Shown here piece after piece: positions 1 to 11,090 of a DNA stretch of 64,000 nucleotides. The first letter of the stretch is position 1. Every line of letters begins with the position of its first letter. A program made the position numbers and the translations under genes. Below the pieces are notes generated by a model. It was not told the origin of the DNA. It saw only the letters and a program-made list of their open reading frames with translations, and made no database searches. Source of the stretch: Scalesia atractyloides (Eukaryota > Streptophyta > Magnoliopsida > Asterales > Asteraceae); NCBI GenBank assembly GCA_947069175.1, contig CAMTDV010000030.1, forward strand, positions 99,720,411 to 99,784,410, given 5' to 3'.

Positions 1-517
1 TTTTGTGCAAGGGTGTAAACGAGCCGAATTAAGCCCGGGCTTGGCTCTTTAGTAATTTTTCATGCTCGAGCTCGGCTCGGGCTCCGCTCAATTATTTTTT
101 ATTTTATAATTCTATATACTAACGATTATAATCGTGAACAGTATTAAATCAATATAATAATATTTCTTGGTTCACGTGACCCTAGCATGTAGTGATACCA
201 TAGTAGTGTTTTTTTTTCTTGAAATAATTTACATTTTATACCCTGAATTTTACTAGAGTTATCATACGACTTCTAAACTCAGATAATTCTTTTTCATAAA
301 CGACTTATATGTATACCCTTGAACTTTAAAAGATTTATACGGAAGTTTAATTATAATCCCTTTTCTATAAACGATTTACATTTTGATCCCCGAACTTTAG
401 TATAGTTATCATACGGCCCTTGAAGTTTAATAAAGTTATTTTTTTCTTTTTGTTAACAAATACTTGTTCAATTGTCTTCTTCATAGGTTTAATTTTTTGT
501 TTTTACTGATTATGTAT

Positions 518-810
518 TTAGCTTATTATAATTTATAACTAAAGCTAACTTTTAAATCTAGACATGTTATTAATTGTGTTGTTTACTTGCTTATTTTTAT
601 TACCGTCATTTAGATTAAAATTAACATGGTCTAAATTAACCCTTCAATACACCAACTAACAAATTTAATTATTGTTTTACTTACCGTATTATATAGTTAA
701 GGCTAACTTTTAACTCTAGAAATGTTTGTTTAACCATGTTGATTGCTTATTTTTACCGCCGTATAGATTAAAGTCTACATAGTCTATGATAACCCATTGA
801 TATATTATGT
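518..810. repeat. Two diverged tandem units of about 160 bp
   Basis: Two segments starting near 530 and 690 share the order AGTTAAGGCTAAC-like, TTTTAA(A/C)TCTAGA, a TTGCTTATTTTTA stretch, an ACCGTC/ACCGCCGTA stretch and a GTCTA(A/T)...AACCC end. They are adjacent and in the same orientation. No gene content was seen. Confidence 0.55.
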
Positions 811-832
811 AATAAATTCATCATCGCTAGCA

Positions 833-874
833 CCCTCCTACGACCCCGCGGTGAAGCACGGGCTCCAATACTAG
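833..874 (+). mobile_element. Helitron-like 3' end
   Basis: A GC-rich imperfect hairpin (CCCGCGGTGAAGCACGGG, about 845-862) is followed after a short AT-rich spacer by CTAG at 871-874 and then a T. Helitron 3' ends carry a hairpin just before CTRR and insert between A and T. The same arrangement recurs at 53421-53435, 60640-60673 and, on the minus strand, near 57630. The 5' end was not located. Confidence 0.45.
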
Positions 875-890
875 TTTATACATATAATAA

Positions 891-1355
891 GAGTTAACTG
901 CCATATACGTTCCTGTGGTTTGTCCACCTATGCCATTTCAGGCCAAATTTCAAAATTGTACCATTTTCCTCCCTGACATTCACGAAATGTGTCATTTTAG
1001 TCCAAAAACTAACCCAAGTTAATAAACTCAGTTAGCTGTGGTCTTGGGGCGGATTGACCAAGTTCTGGTGGGATTCCGACAACTTTGTTATGGCTTACGG
1101 GTTCCGAACCTTTGTAGATCGGGCGATTTCCTGGTAAGATCTAGAGAAAAAAGTTTGGTGGTGGCTGTGGTCGCGACTGGTAGTGGTTGGTGGTGGAGAG
1201 ATTCTTAACTGGGCTAACTGAGTTTTTTTAACAGGGGTTAGTTTTTGGACTGAAATGGCACGTTTCAAGAATGTCAGAAAGGAAAATGGTACAGTTTTGA
1301 AATTTGGCCTGAAATGGTATAAGTGGACAAACCACAGGTAAATGGCAGTTAACTC
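891..1355. mobile_element. Non-autonomous TIR element (GAGTTAACTGCC termini)
   Basis: Starts GAGTTAACTGCC and ends GGCAGTTAACTC, with inverted repeats extending inward over roughly 120 bp (CCTGTGGTTTGTCCAC against GTGGACAAACCACAGG). Flanking 9-mers ATATAATAA and TATAATTAA are similar but not identical. The long TIRs and the 9-bp target size seen in sibling copies suggest a Mutator-like non-autonomous element. No transposase is encoded. A close relative with the same termini sits at 36651-37038 inside an aminopeptidase intron. Confidence 0.75.
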
Positions 1356-1682
1356 TATAATTAAATATATATTATTTAATAATTTTTATATAATCTTAGG
1401 CCTGCGAGCCTGGTCAAGCTCAGGATGTCAAGCTCATGCTCGGGCACGTTTAGTAAATGAACTCTAATTTAGGCTCAAACTCGTTCAAGCTCAACTTGTT
1501 TCAAGCTTTTTGCAGTAGCGAGCGACTCGGCTTGTTTACACTCTTAATTGTGTGCTTAGTTATTTTTTTTTCTTTGAGTAGTTGACTTTCTGTCACAAAC
1601 ATAATTCTCATTCTTGTAAAATATTTATTATCTAGTTAAAAGAAAAGAAAAATTATATCTGACTCGTGAAATTTTCTTTTAG

Positions 1683-2454
1683 GATTGAAGGGACAATCAA
1701 ACAAGAGACTTATACCGTTAAGTGAAGTCAAACTACACAATACAGAGGACTCGACGTGGACCGTTCTTAAAGGCCGTGTTTACAACATCACTCCATACAT
1801 GAAATTTCATCCCGGAGGTAAGACAATCAATGTATCTCTTTTATCACATGCTAGTTGTGAATTACCAGCGTGATTATATATCTACACTTTCTAACTATCC
1901 ATCTTTTCAGGTGTTGATATGTTAATGAAGGCGGTTGGAAAAGATTGTACCGCTCTCTTCAGTATCCTTTTTATCATATTTTAGATCATTAAACGTATTA
2001 ATTTGAATCCTGTTTCGTATCCCCCTAGGTCATAGTACAAGTGGCAATTTTACACGGGTCAAATAAAAAAATTAGCAGAAATTTACAACCTTTTTAATCA
2101 AAATTCTAAATTATTATTGAATATATAATAAACCTATTAGTTTCTAAAAAATAAAATGGACACTTTTTCTGGGGTCAACCCATACTGACCCATTCAGCAA
2201 TAGCATAATTCGATTTTTGACACGTTAAAGAACTTGCTTGACCTGCCCATCTTGTCAATGTGTACAACTAGTTAAAACATTATACAACTTTGTTGAATTG
2301 CAGGTTGTATACCTTAAGGTCGTTTATGGTAAACATTAATCGTGTGTGATAATCACCTTAACGCGTTGATTCAGATAAATACCATTCTTGGGTAAATGCT
2401 GAATTTATGCTGGAGAAGTGCCTTGTTGGGATATTAGACGATAGCCGGAAATGA
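1683..2454 (+). CDS. Cytochrome b5-domain protein, RLF-like, last three exons
   Basis: Three exons are visible: 1683-1817, 1911-1961 and 2375-2454, all with AG acceptors and GT donors and consistent phase, ending in TGA at 2452-2454. They encode a cytochrome b5 haem-binding domain: LKGQSNKRL at the start, then TWTVLKGRVYNITPYMKFH, HPGG (first axial histidine), VDMLMKAVGKDCTALF, and NKYHSWVN with the second axial histidine, finishing in a short GILDDSRK tail. The arrangement matches the plant RLF family (REDUCED LATERAL ROOT FORMATION, a cytosolic cytochrome b5-domain protein of lateral root initiation). The first exon here begins in phase 2 behind an acceptor, so at least one upstream exon is needed; none was recognised in 1-1682, which is filled by repeats, so it lies outside the window or across a transposon-expanded intron. 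No damage is visible in the exons present. Confidence 0.82.
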
Positions 2455-3129
2455 TGTTTTGTATAATTTCTCACATACGATTAACATTATGATAGTTAAA
2501 CAATAATGTTGTGAGTTATAATAAGTTCATTGATTAAGTAAAATCTGTATACAATATTAAAATTGACATGTGTATACATTTGTGTTTTTTTTTTATTCTA
2601 TTTGTTATTTAGACACATCTGGGGGTTATACATAATAGTTATTATTGAATTACATAATGTATTATTATTCACTCAAATCAAATTAGAGTTAATGTATTAT
2701 TATTCACTCAAATCAAATTAGAGTTCAATAAACCGATAAAGTTGGTGTCACGTTCTAGATTAAAAACTGCTGATGTTAAAATACACATATAACTAATAAT
2801 TACGCATATAAGTATTTCAAATTTATGATGAAATTTCTGAAGATTGAGCCACGACTTTTTATTATGTGCAAAGGAATCCTGACTAATTTACTAATTCGTG
2901 TGTGAAGAGACTGAACTTTTGTATTTGAAAAATGTTTCGGGAGGAATCTCTGAGGTAGATGGCGGTTAATAAAGGAACTCTTGGTTGTAATTTCCAGCAT
3001 GAATAACAAATCAATAATCAGCTAAACTTTTGAATATAAATAATTTAGAAGGTGATATTGTACCAGAAACTGACTTTTAGGTGACTTCTAATCTATTTGA
3101 ACCCATCCTCCTTTTATATCAAATAACTA

Positions 3130-5600
3130 TATTTTATGTACCTATTATATCTAATGACTTCAACTGTTCTTTAAGTCAATAACTTTTCAAAAAAAAAAAA
3201 AGCCCCACTCATACTTGTAAGAATTTACTTAGAAATGTTTTCGAAATTCAGATGTCGAATATGTTGCCAAATGGAAGGATCATATACCCACTAATACTTG
3301 CATATAGTTATAGAAAGGTTGAATGTTGACGAACTCAATCAGTTACGGAAAACCTTTCTCTGACGTATCTGTTATGAGAGAAAAATCAAACTCATCAACT
3401 TTCGAGTGACTCGCTCCCATGGTGATCTAATCGAGCTGTTCCTCTTTGGCATGCATTTTTAGCTTCGAAAAATTGAGGTGCGCGAGCGTACTGACTGGCG
3501 ACGTAAATTCATGTATATTGTGCTTTTTATTAATAGAGTCTGATACACGAGCAAGAGTTGATACACACCCCTATCGGCTACTTTAGTGATTCTTTTATTA
3601 AAATATAAAAAAATACTTGATTTTTTTAAGGATAAAGCACCAATGTTCTTTCACAACTCCAACTCTTCTTCAAGTCAATAACTTTATAAAAGGTAACCCC
3701 ACTCACGCTCTTAAGAAAAATTCAAACAAAAATGCTTTCGTAGAAATAGGTTGCAAAATTTATGGATCTTTATCACCTAATACTTGCATATGGTTCTAGA
3801 AACCACCGAAGCGTCAAGGGGTAGCGAGGGCTACCCCTACTCTCAAGCTACATCCGCCCCTGTATGCACTTAAGCTTCAAGAAATTCTAATGTGCAAGAG
3901 AAACTAATACATGATGATGGATTCACACGTGCCATGTATTTTATGTGACTAGAGTTGGATAACGAGCGAGAGTTGATACACAACTATCGAGTTGCGTGTC
4001 TCATGGATATAGGCGTGATTTTCTCTCACATGTTATACATTCATAAAAAAATACGAAAAATGGTTACTTTTAGTGATTATCTTATTAAAGCATGGTGAAA
4101 AGTACTTAGAAACTTTCAAGGGTAAAATACACATCCCATTAACAACTTCAATTCTTCTACAACACACCAACTTTATAAAAGGAAACCCTCCTCATGCTTT
4201 TAAAAGTTCACATAGAAATGCTTTCGATACGAATATAGATCAGGCTAAGAGTTCCAAAAGTTATGGATTTGCAAAACATCTCTCTTAATAATTAAATATA
4301 GTTCATGAAAGGTTGAATACTAACGCGAAGCGGAAGCTAATAATAATAAAGAGAACTATTCTCAAATAACTTTGATAAAAACTTATTGTTAAAATCAATA
4401 CAAATATGCGCCTCTTATATAAAAGGTTTTCTAAATTTGACAGGTTTGCCAAAATTTTGAAAATACAAATTGATTGGCAACTACTGAAATTAAGACCATA
4501 AATAAAACGTAGATTATGCTAATAAGAGATTTACACGTTGTAAGCTATAAAAGGAAAATGCAAAAGTTTGTAAAATTTAGGGGAAAATCTCAATTGACAA
4601 AGTCGGGCCTTTGATCAAGGAATTTGGGTCTGATAGCTGGGTCAAACCGTCAAGGGCGTTTTCCACTTGACACGGCCCATTGAGACCTTTTGATCACCTG
4701 CTTGTGGGCCCTGTAACTTGAATCGTAACCCAAGTTGTGTCTGTTAAAGTTTAAATCCTTTCTATCTTATTTCCCTTATCTAACTGGTCCATGTAGAAAT
4801 CTAACAGCTCTTGGATCTGGTCCTCCTCAAATATTGACAACTTCAATCAATTCATTTACGCTAAATTGTCTTTAACTCATCATGCGAGAGAAACTACACC
4901 CATTGAGTGACTTGTTCCCATGGTGGGTCAACCAAACTAATGAAACAATGCACAATGATTATTTTTCTTATAAATCCGTTGCACTCCTTAGCATACATTT
5001 TAGCCTCAAGAAATTGTAATGCGCAAACAACGCTAATACGCGATAGTGGGTTCACGTATGCCATGCATTATACGTGACTAGAGTCTGAAATACGACTGAG
5101 AGTTTATGCATGACTATTAAGTTGCGTACCTCATGACTATAGGCTTCATATTTCCCTAACTTAACTACGCATATAACACAAAAGAGGAAAAATGACTACT
5201 TTTGTGATTCTTATCTTAAAACATGAAAACAAATACCTAGAAATTTTCATGATTAAAGTGCCTATCACATTTAATAAATTCAACTCTTCTTTAAGTCTAT
5301 AACTTTATACAAAGAAATCCCACTCATGCTTTTGAAATTGCATTTTAGTTTCTTGGAAATTTTCTAATAAACCAGCTTCCCCTTTGGCATGCACTTAACT
5401 TCAAGAAATTGCAAGCGAAACTTTTACTTGACAAGTGGATCCACGTATGTCATGTATTTTATCTGACAAGAGTGAGTCTTATACACAAGCAAGAGTTTTT
5501 ACACGTTTGTGGAGTTGCGTAGCTTATGGCTGGCTATATACGTGATTTTTCATTCACATGACTGTAGCACGCATAACATAGATAGACTGAAAAACGGTTA
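3130..5600. repeat. Array of diverged copies of an unknown repeat
   Basis: Recurring segments can be lined up by eye. 'AACTTTATAAAAGG(T/A)AACCCC(A/T)CTCA' occurs near 3680 and 4170, with weaker versions near 3190 and 5305. 'GAGCAAGAGTTGATACACA' occurs near 3550 and 3969, with variants near 5095 and 5475. 'TTCACGTATGCCATG' or 'CACGTGCCATGTATTTTATGTGACTAGAG' occurs near 3925, 5050 and 5440. Spacing is irregular, so this is a degenerate array, or one repeat family inserted repeatedly, in one orientation. No termini, coding capacity or known family could be assigned. Confidence 0.5.
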
Positions 5601-6087
5601 CTTTCGTGATTCACTTGTTAAAACATGAAAAAAAATACTTTTTCAACGGTAAAAGGGTATTTAAGACCCGTTTGGGCATTCTACCCCTCACCGAACTTAT
5701 GAGTCCATCTGACGTTCCTCCCCTTGTGATCCGACCCGATTCAATGACCCCTTCTTGTTTTCTAGTTATGAATATGAACCCCAAACAGGCTTGATATAAA
5801 TTGATGTATTTCTTATGGAGACTGATAACATAGATGGGTGGGTTGGTTTGAAGGAAAGTTGGTCTTTAAGGCCCATTGCTATTTGCTATAATCCATGGAA
5901 ACCCCCAAATAGATAAATGGAACAGATTAGTTGGGCTAGTGAATTATTGTGTCTACTGGGCCCCGGAACCAAGAGATTTTGATCCATATATAAAACGGGC
6001 TTGTATATAAATCTGCTGATTATGTATTTTTATCTATTGTTTAAAAAATATATAAATACAAAAAGAAAAAAAAAACTTTGATGGCAT

Positions 6088-6398
6088 ATGTTAACATTCA
6101 TGGATTGTTCTTTTAATTTTTTTATTTTTATTAGGAATACGGGTGTAAGATAATGTGTTTAATATTAAAATTTAAAATTTAGTTAAATATTTGGTGATTT
6201 GAATTAAATTCAAATCTTGAGCTACACATGTTAACATTCATGGATTGTTCTTTTTTTTTTCTTGAGCTACACATGTTAACATTTATGGATTGTTTTTTTA
6301 TTAGGAATACGAGTGTAAGATAATGTGTTTAATATTAAAATTTAAAATTCAGTAAAATATTAGGTGATTTGAATTAAATTCAAATCTTGAGCTACACC
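6088..6398. repeat. Direct tandem duplication, 170-bp period
   Basis: The block AGGAATACG(G/A)GTGTAAGATAATG... to CAAATCTTGAGCTACAC occurs at about 6133 and again 170 bp downstream at 6303, nearly identical. The short motif ATGTTAACATTCATGGATTG occurs three times (about 6088, 6227 and 6272). It is a recent local duplication in intergenic DNA, about 600 bp upstream of the phytocyanin gene. Confidence 0.75.
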
Positions 6399-6920
6399 CC
6401 TTAATCTTTACTTGAACAATTTTATCCCTTAATCTTTACTTGAACAATTTTATCCTTTAAATATTTACTTATTTTAAACTTAAACAAAAATGTAGGCTAT
6501 AAACTAGTAATCCTACACCAATGATAGTTATGTAATCCTTTACCCTAATCTCTTTCACTCGGTATTCACACTTTCCTACATTGTTAATAAGGTTAATATA
6601 CAATTAATTAACAAATAAAAATTTTGAATCAATAATTAATGGTCCAACTTTAATTCCAATAAACACAAATAAAGACTCATTTTCCCAACAAAACTTTAAA
6701 AGTCAAACATTTTTAATGTATTGAATTCCATTATTTATAACATTTAAATAACTTTTTATTATCACTTAAGATAAATAATTTAAATTGAAACGGCTTAATC
6801 CTCTATAATTTTTTCAAACTTTGTTTTGATTTTGAATTACATGATAATAATTAGTTATCAAGTACCAAATATCCTCCAATCCCAAACGGCTACTCCGTAC
6901 CTAGCTCCTAACCTAACATC

Positions 6921-6927
6921 TATAAAT
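6921..6927 (+). promoter_or_regulatory. Probable TATA box of the phytocyanin gene
   Basis: TATAAAT lies 68 bp upstream of the ATG at 6989, a normal plant spacing that would place the transcription start near 6950-6955 and leave a leader of about 35 nt. It is inferred from position and consensus only. Confidence 0.5.
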
Positions 6928-6988
6928 TCATGTTTTACTCCATCCAAAAACTCTACAGTTCTTTAGTGAAAAAAAAATCAATTTGCAA

Positions 6989-7690
6989 ATGGGTTCGATG
7001 AGGTTTTCTTTGTTGTGTTTCGTTACGTGTTTCGTTTTGTTTTCACTAAACTTTAATGCGTATGAAGCAAGGCAGTTTGCAGTCGGTGGAAAAGAGAACT
7101 CATGGAGTATCCCCACGTCTGCTGACACGTTAAACATGTGGGCGCAACACAAACGGTTCAAGATCGGAGATTCGCTTGGTAAATTTCGATTTCTTTTTCT
7201 TTTTCTTTTATAAACATGTCCATATATGTTATGTTATGTTATGTTATGTTATGTTATGTTATGTTATGTTATCCAGTTTATGTTTTTTTGAATTTTTTGC
7301 TATTTAGTGTTTAAATATGATTCGAAGAATGATTCGGTGTTACAAGTGGAGGAAGGAGACTACAAGAAGTGCATCAAAACCAAGCCGATCGAAGAGTACC
7401 ACGATGGTAACACGACAATAAGCATTAACGAATCAGGAGCATTCTTTTTCATTAGTGGTGCTGATGGACATTGTGAGAAGGGTGAGAAGGTTGAGATTAG
7501 GGTTTTGTCACACAAACATAGCTCACCACCACCATCTCAAGCTCCTAAATCATCTCCGGCCACCCTAACTCCGCCGGTGCTTACTCCAGCGGAATCTCCA
7601 AAATCCGGTTCGGTCGGGTTGGATCTTTGGATCATTGATATGTTCATTGTTGCTGTGGCTACTACCTTGGTTGGAATCTATATGGTTTAA
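6989..7690 (+). CDS. Early nodulin-like protein (phytocyanin domain)
   Basis: Two exons, 6989-7178 and 7308-7690, join in phase to 190 codons plus TAA. The order is a hydrophobic signal peptide (residues about 1-28), a phytocyanin domain (about 29-130) with RQFAVGGKENSW, KRFKIGDSL, FKYDSKNDSVLQV, YKKC, GNTTISINESGAFFFISG and GHCEKGEK, then a Pro/Ser-rich linker (about 133-163) and a hydrophobic tail. This is the ENODL layout of a GPI-anchored cell-surface arabinogalactan-type protein. The copper-ligand histidines of true plastocyanins are not conserved, as usual for early nodulin-like proteins, so copper binding is not expected. ATG 6989 was chosen because the signal peptide starts there. The single intron at the D-S-L/V-F-K position is the family's usual one; it contains an (ATGTT)n microsatellite. 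The gene looks intact. Confidence 0.9.
7226..7272. repeat. (TATGT)n pentanucleotide microsatellite
   Basis: Nine or so uninterrupted copies of TATGT/ATGTT lie in the phytocyanin intron. The tract is likely length-polymorphic and does not touch the splice sites. Confidence 0.9.
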
Positions 7691-7929
7691 AGAGTTTATT
7701 CAAGTTTTTTTTCTAGATATGTTTGATGGGTTTTTTGAACTTTGCATGAATTGTGGTGTGGCTATTTGGAATTTTTTTTATTTTAATATTATTATTAGTT
7801 AATTTAGTTTAATTTCTTTTATTGATTTATTATTATTTGAATATTAATAATCTCTTTATTTACTCATAGGTTACATGAATGTTGATTGTTTGATTTGAAT
7901 TGAAACTATGAAATTGTTTAAACTGATCA

Positions 7930-8055
7930 CTGATTTTTTTTGTTTGGTAATATAATATAATGTTACTTCATAAATAAAATCGATAGAAAAATTACATAAC
8001 AATGGAAAGCAAACAAGCAACAAGCCGCGCCGCAACCCACTTATGAATAGCAAAT
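7930..8055 (-). mobile_element. 3' fragment of a restriction-like-endonuclease LINE
   Basis: Read on the minus strand, about 8050 to 7995 encodes EFAIHKWVAARLVACLP, which lines up with the FAIQKGVAA.LVARLP end of the larger LINE at 50487-51990. A T-run on the plus strand near 7933-7941 would be the poly(A) tail. The fragment sits exactly between the phytocyanin gene's own 3' flank and the duplicated copy of that flank. It is a 5'-truncated insertion with no coding function. Confidence 0.6.
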
Positions 8056-8288
8056 TCTACCGAAATCCGGATTGGTCAGGGTTGGATCTTTGGATCATTG
8101 ATATGTTCATGGTTGCTGTGGCTACTAACTTGGTTGGAATTGCTATGGTTTAAAGAGTTTATTAAGTTTTTATTTGTCTTATGTTTTTTAGGAATATTGG
8201 TTTGTTTTTTTAGATATGTTTGAGGTTTTTATTTGAACTTTGCATGTATTGTGGTGGCTGTTTTGGAGACTTTTGGATAATTTTTTTT
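8056..8288 (+). pseudogene. Duplicated 3' tail of the phytocyanin gene, part 1
   Basis: About 105 bp from 8059 repeat the last coding stretch of the gene at 6989-7690 (ATCCGGTTCGGTC.. to GGTTTAAAGAGTTTATT) with few substitutions; both preserve the LDLWIIDMF and GI.MV codons and the TAA. Similarity continues into the 3' untranslated region (TTTGAACTTTGCATG) until a transposon interrupts at 8289. There is no start codon, signal peptide or phytocyanin domain, so this is a partial duplicate. Its continuation is at 9611-9760. Confidence 0.85.
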
Positions 8289-9610
8289 AGAATAAACTTC
8301 CCTTTTACTCTCCGTGGTTTATCACTTTAACGGTTTTGATCCAGTCATTTAAAAATAGCTATTTTCCTCCAATAGTTTAGTATGTCTTTTCTATTTTGCT
8401 CCCCGCTTCTAACTCCATCCAAATAATTTATTAACTGAAAGGGTACTTTGGTAACTTCAATATAAAAATCATTTATTCAATTTTTAAATATGTTATTGTT
8501 TTTTAATAATATTAAAAATGAAATTATAAAAATTATTAATTCAATTTCATTAACATTCAGCACCAACATTCATGAATACCATTCATTTACCGTTCGCTAT
8601 ATCTTCACACATTCATTAATTCACCTACATTCAACATCTTTTCCCCCTCCCAGTGCAGAATACAACGACCACCACCTGCCATCACGAGTAGCCCGCCACC
8701 ACCATCATCCACCACTTAATTTTCTGTTGAATAAACATCACCGCCGTCGGACCTCACTACCACCGCCGTTGGACCTCACTACCACCTTCGTCGGAGCTGA
8801 CCGACACCACAGTCATCAAAACCAACTACCACCGCCGCCACTTCCGCTTAAAGATCTTATAATCGGCCAAGGTTAGTTGTGATTTCCGGTCAAATCTTGT
8901 CACAGATCTCGTATATGGTTTCAAAACCAAGTTTGTAGATCTGGTGTGGATTTTGCGGATCCAGATGGAGTTTATGGTTTCTAGATCTAGTGTGATTGCA
9001 AACTGAGTTTGTAGATTTAAGAGGTAGCAGGGGGTTCAAATTTGGGGTTGTTGAATTTAGGGTTGCAAAAGGTGTTCGTTTTTCAAGCGAAGGAGCCAAA
9101 CTAGGGTTGTGGTGCCGATGGTCGGCTGATGGTGGTGGTGGCAGGTGGTGGTAGGGTTGTGGTGGTGGAGGCTGAGGTGAGAAAGAGGGAAAATACGAAC
9201 TATGTTTTAGTGTTGGGTGGTGGTGTTTCAATTTGGGGTTGGGTGTTTCCAGGTTGCCGATGAGTTTTAGTGCCCAGATGATGGTGGTGGGCTGGTGGCG
9301 GTGGTCAGGTGGCAGTTGGAGGTGGTGGTGTCTGGCAGGAGAATATGTGCAGAGTGAAAGGATGAGAGAGATGAAGAGACTCTAATAAATAATTAAATTA
9401 TTATTTTTAAAATTACTAAAATATCCTTAGTTTTATATTTCAAATTACCAAAGTACCATTTCAATTAACAAATTATTTGGATGGATTTAGAGACAGAGAG
9501 CAAAATGGAAAAGACATACTAAACTATTGGAGGAAATGACTATTTTTAAATGATTTGAGCAAAACCGTTAAAGTGATCAAACTACAAGGAGCAAAACGGA
9601 AGTTTACTCT
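8289..9610. mobile_element. 1.3-kb non-autonomous TIR element
   Basis: The termini are inverted: AGAATAAACTTCCCTTTTAC at the left and, read on the minus strand, AGAGTAAACTTCCGTTTTGC at the right. The inverted similarity runs about 190 bp inward through ATCACTTTAACGGTTTTG and the TATTTGGATGG region. The interior is CCACCG-rich and gives spurious proline/histidine-rich frames. Flanks are T-runs, so the target duplication cannot be read. Long TIRs with unrelated low-complexity filler fit a Mutator-like non-autonomous element. It splits the duplicated phytocyanin tail, so it arrived after that duplication. Confidence 0.8.
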
Positions 9611-9760
9611 TTTTTTATATCTTAATATTATTATTATTTAATTGAATTTCTTGTTTTGATTTATGATTATTATCAGATAATATTATTCTAGTCTTTACTT
9701 ATTCATAGTTTACATGAATGTTGATCGTTTGATTTGAATTGAAACTATGAAATTGTTTTA
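9611..9760 (+). pseudogene. Duplicated phytocyanin 3' flank, part 2
   Basis: This stretch matches about 7776-7920 downstream of the intact gene: TTTACATGAATGTTGATCG TTTGATTTG and GAAACTATGAAATTGTTT occur in both in the same order. It is the continuation of the duplicate interrupted by the 8289-9610 element. No coding sequence remains. Confidence 0.8.
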
Positions 9761-10150
9761 AAAATTATATTTGACTAGTCGGTTTAGAAGTTTTCAAAAC
9801 AAACCGAAAAGAAACGAATCACAACTTTAAAACTTTTTACTTGAGTTTTTAGAATTGAAGCCAAAATTCAAATATAGCTATCAGAAAACGATCTTGTTTA
9901 AACTTTTGAATTCTAAATTTACTGTAAACAAATTTAAATATTTTTTTGAAGTCCACGCTCACTTTGGTAAAACTCCTAGCTTGTGCATGACTTTTTATCA
10001 TGAACGAGAGTCCCACCGGTAACCTACCATAGAGAAAATTATCCGGATGCCGCTAGAGCACTAACCCTTTGGTAATCTTGTTTAAATATTAATTAATTAA
10101 TTATAAAAAACTAATACGATTTTACTAATTCAAATAAACATATTTAAATT
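9761..10150. other. Intergenic, nothing recognised
   Basis: AT-rich sequence with no supported gene, repeat terminus or RNA. It separates the duplicated phytocyanin tail from a SINE-like insertion. Confidence 0.6.
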
Positions 10151-10151
10151 G

Positions 10152-10325
10152 CCAATGAGATATAGCTCAATTCGCATTGCGTTCCAAGTTTGAATCCGAG
10201 TTTTACGGACGACGGGTTTTCTCAGAACTGATGGTAGGGTTGAGCTACCCACGTTATGTTTGGGGGCATATAAAGTGGCTTTTTGCCAGGGTTTTGTTTG
10301 TGTTAGCCGTTAAAAAAATAAACAT
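10152..10325 (+). mobile_element. tRNA-derived SINE with poly(A) tail and target duplication
   Basis: An A-box-like TAGCTCAATTCG near 10160 is followed by a B-box-like GTTTGAATCCG near 10189, the spacing of an internal RNA polymerase III promoter. The element ends in GTTAGCCG and a run of A. Flanking direct repeats, ATAAACATATTTAAATTG on the left (about 10134-10151) and ATAAACATTTAAATTG on the right (about 10319-10334), look like the target duplication. It lies just upstream of the ion-channel transcription unit. Confidence 0.65.
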
Positions 10326-11071
10326 TTAAATTGACATAAACAATAATAAAAAAAATATTTAAATTGACATAAACAATAAATAGAAAATTTTGACGCATGA
10401 ATCTAGAAAGTGCGAGTAATTAGTGACGGTTTAAAATAATAAAACAACGTTAAACAAAAAAACCAAATCTGAAATTCGATTCCTTTTACATCCAACTTAC
10501 CAAAATTGGAAAATATTTTCCACATTTCTTCGCGTCTCTGTTCTTCTGCCCTAAATCGTCTCCTCTGATCATGGTGATGTTGTAATTTACTTCAACTTTG
10601 AGTGCGATTTCAACTGATCATTCTAATAATTAACTAATTATTGTGTTGTTAATCGATTCTGATTAGTTTCGATGGTTTTTGGTTTGATCAGATTTGTTTT
10701 TAGTCTTTAGGATTTTTTATTTTTTTTTGGTGAAGTTAATTGACATGCATTTGGCCAAAAACAATCAAAACTGGTAAGGTGATTTTTATACCGGATTTAT
10801 TAATTATTAATTTTGATTAAGGGAATGTTAATGATTGTTTTGTGTAATTTTAATAGAATTAAACAGAACAAAATGATCTATAATGAAAGTGATGCAGTTG
10901 ATTAGAATGTGATGGCATTTGAAAAAAAAAAAAGATGGGAAATGAGGGGCATTTACTCTGTTTTGCAGAGTGGAACTTGGATATCTTAGGCTTTGTTAAT
11001 TGTTTTTTTTTTTTTAATTTTTAAAATGTTTTTTTAACTTTATCCTTTATATTGATTTACAGTTGGATTTC

Positions 11072-11080
11072 ATGTGTTAG
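11072..11080 (+). promoter_or_regulatory. Minimal upstream ORF (Met-Cys-stop) before the channel ATG
   Basis: ATGTGTTAG ends 10 nt upstream of the channel start codon at 11091 and is in another frame. It follows a TTTACAG acceptor at 11057-11062, so it would lie in the 5' leader of spliced mRNA. It could slow or divert initiation, but whether it acts is inference. Confidence 0.4.
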
Positions 11081-11090
11081 ATTTTGCAAG

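Larger units (their letters stand above)
1..1545. mobile_element. Nested repeat block with GTGTAAACGAGCC-type termini
   Basis: The left edge (from about 11) reads GGGTGTAAACGAGCCGA and the right edge (about 1523-1545) reads its imperfect inverted complement, GGCTTGTTTACACTCTT. Both flanks hold GC-rich variations on GAGCTCGGCTCG. This is the usual look of a short hAT-like non-autonomous element of plants. Inside it lie at least a Helitron-like end, a tandem repeat and a 465-bp TIR element, listed separately. An exact target-site duplication was not identified, so the outer limits are approximate. The block sits in what should be an upstream intron or flank of the cytochrome b5-domain gene. Confidence 0.5.
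2455..6900. other. Intergenic region, repeat-derived
   Basis: No gene was found between the cytochrome b5-domain gene and the phytocyanin gene. Open frames here are short and lack domain or splice support. The region holds a decayed repeat array (3130-5600) and a tandem duplication (6088-6398), listed separately; the remainder is AT-rich with no recognised function. Confidence 0.7.

Noticed and set aside
1685..1873. Independent 62-codon gene starting at 1685
   Set aside because: It begins with TTG just after a splice acceptor and reads through a GT donor at 1818; it is an internal exon of the cytochrome b5-domain gene.
3190..3800. Regularly spaced repeats as a possible CRISPR array
   Set aside because: Units are degenerate and irregularly spaced in a plant nuclear context.
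8490..8876. 128-codon Pro/His-rich frame
   Set aside because: It lies in the CCACCG-rich filler of the TIR element at 8289-9610; composition only, no domain or splice support.
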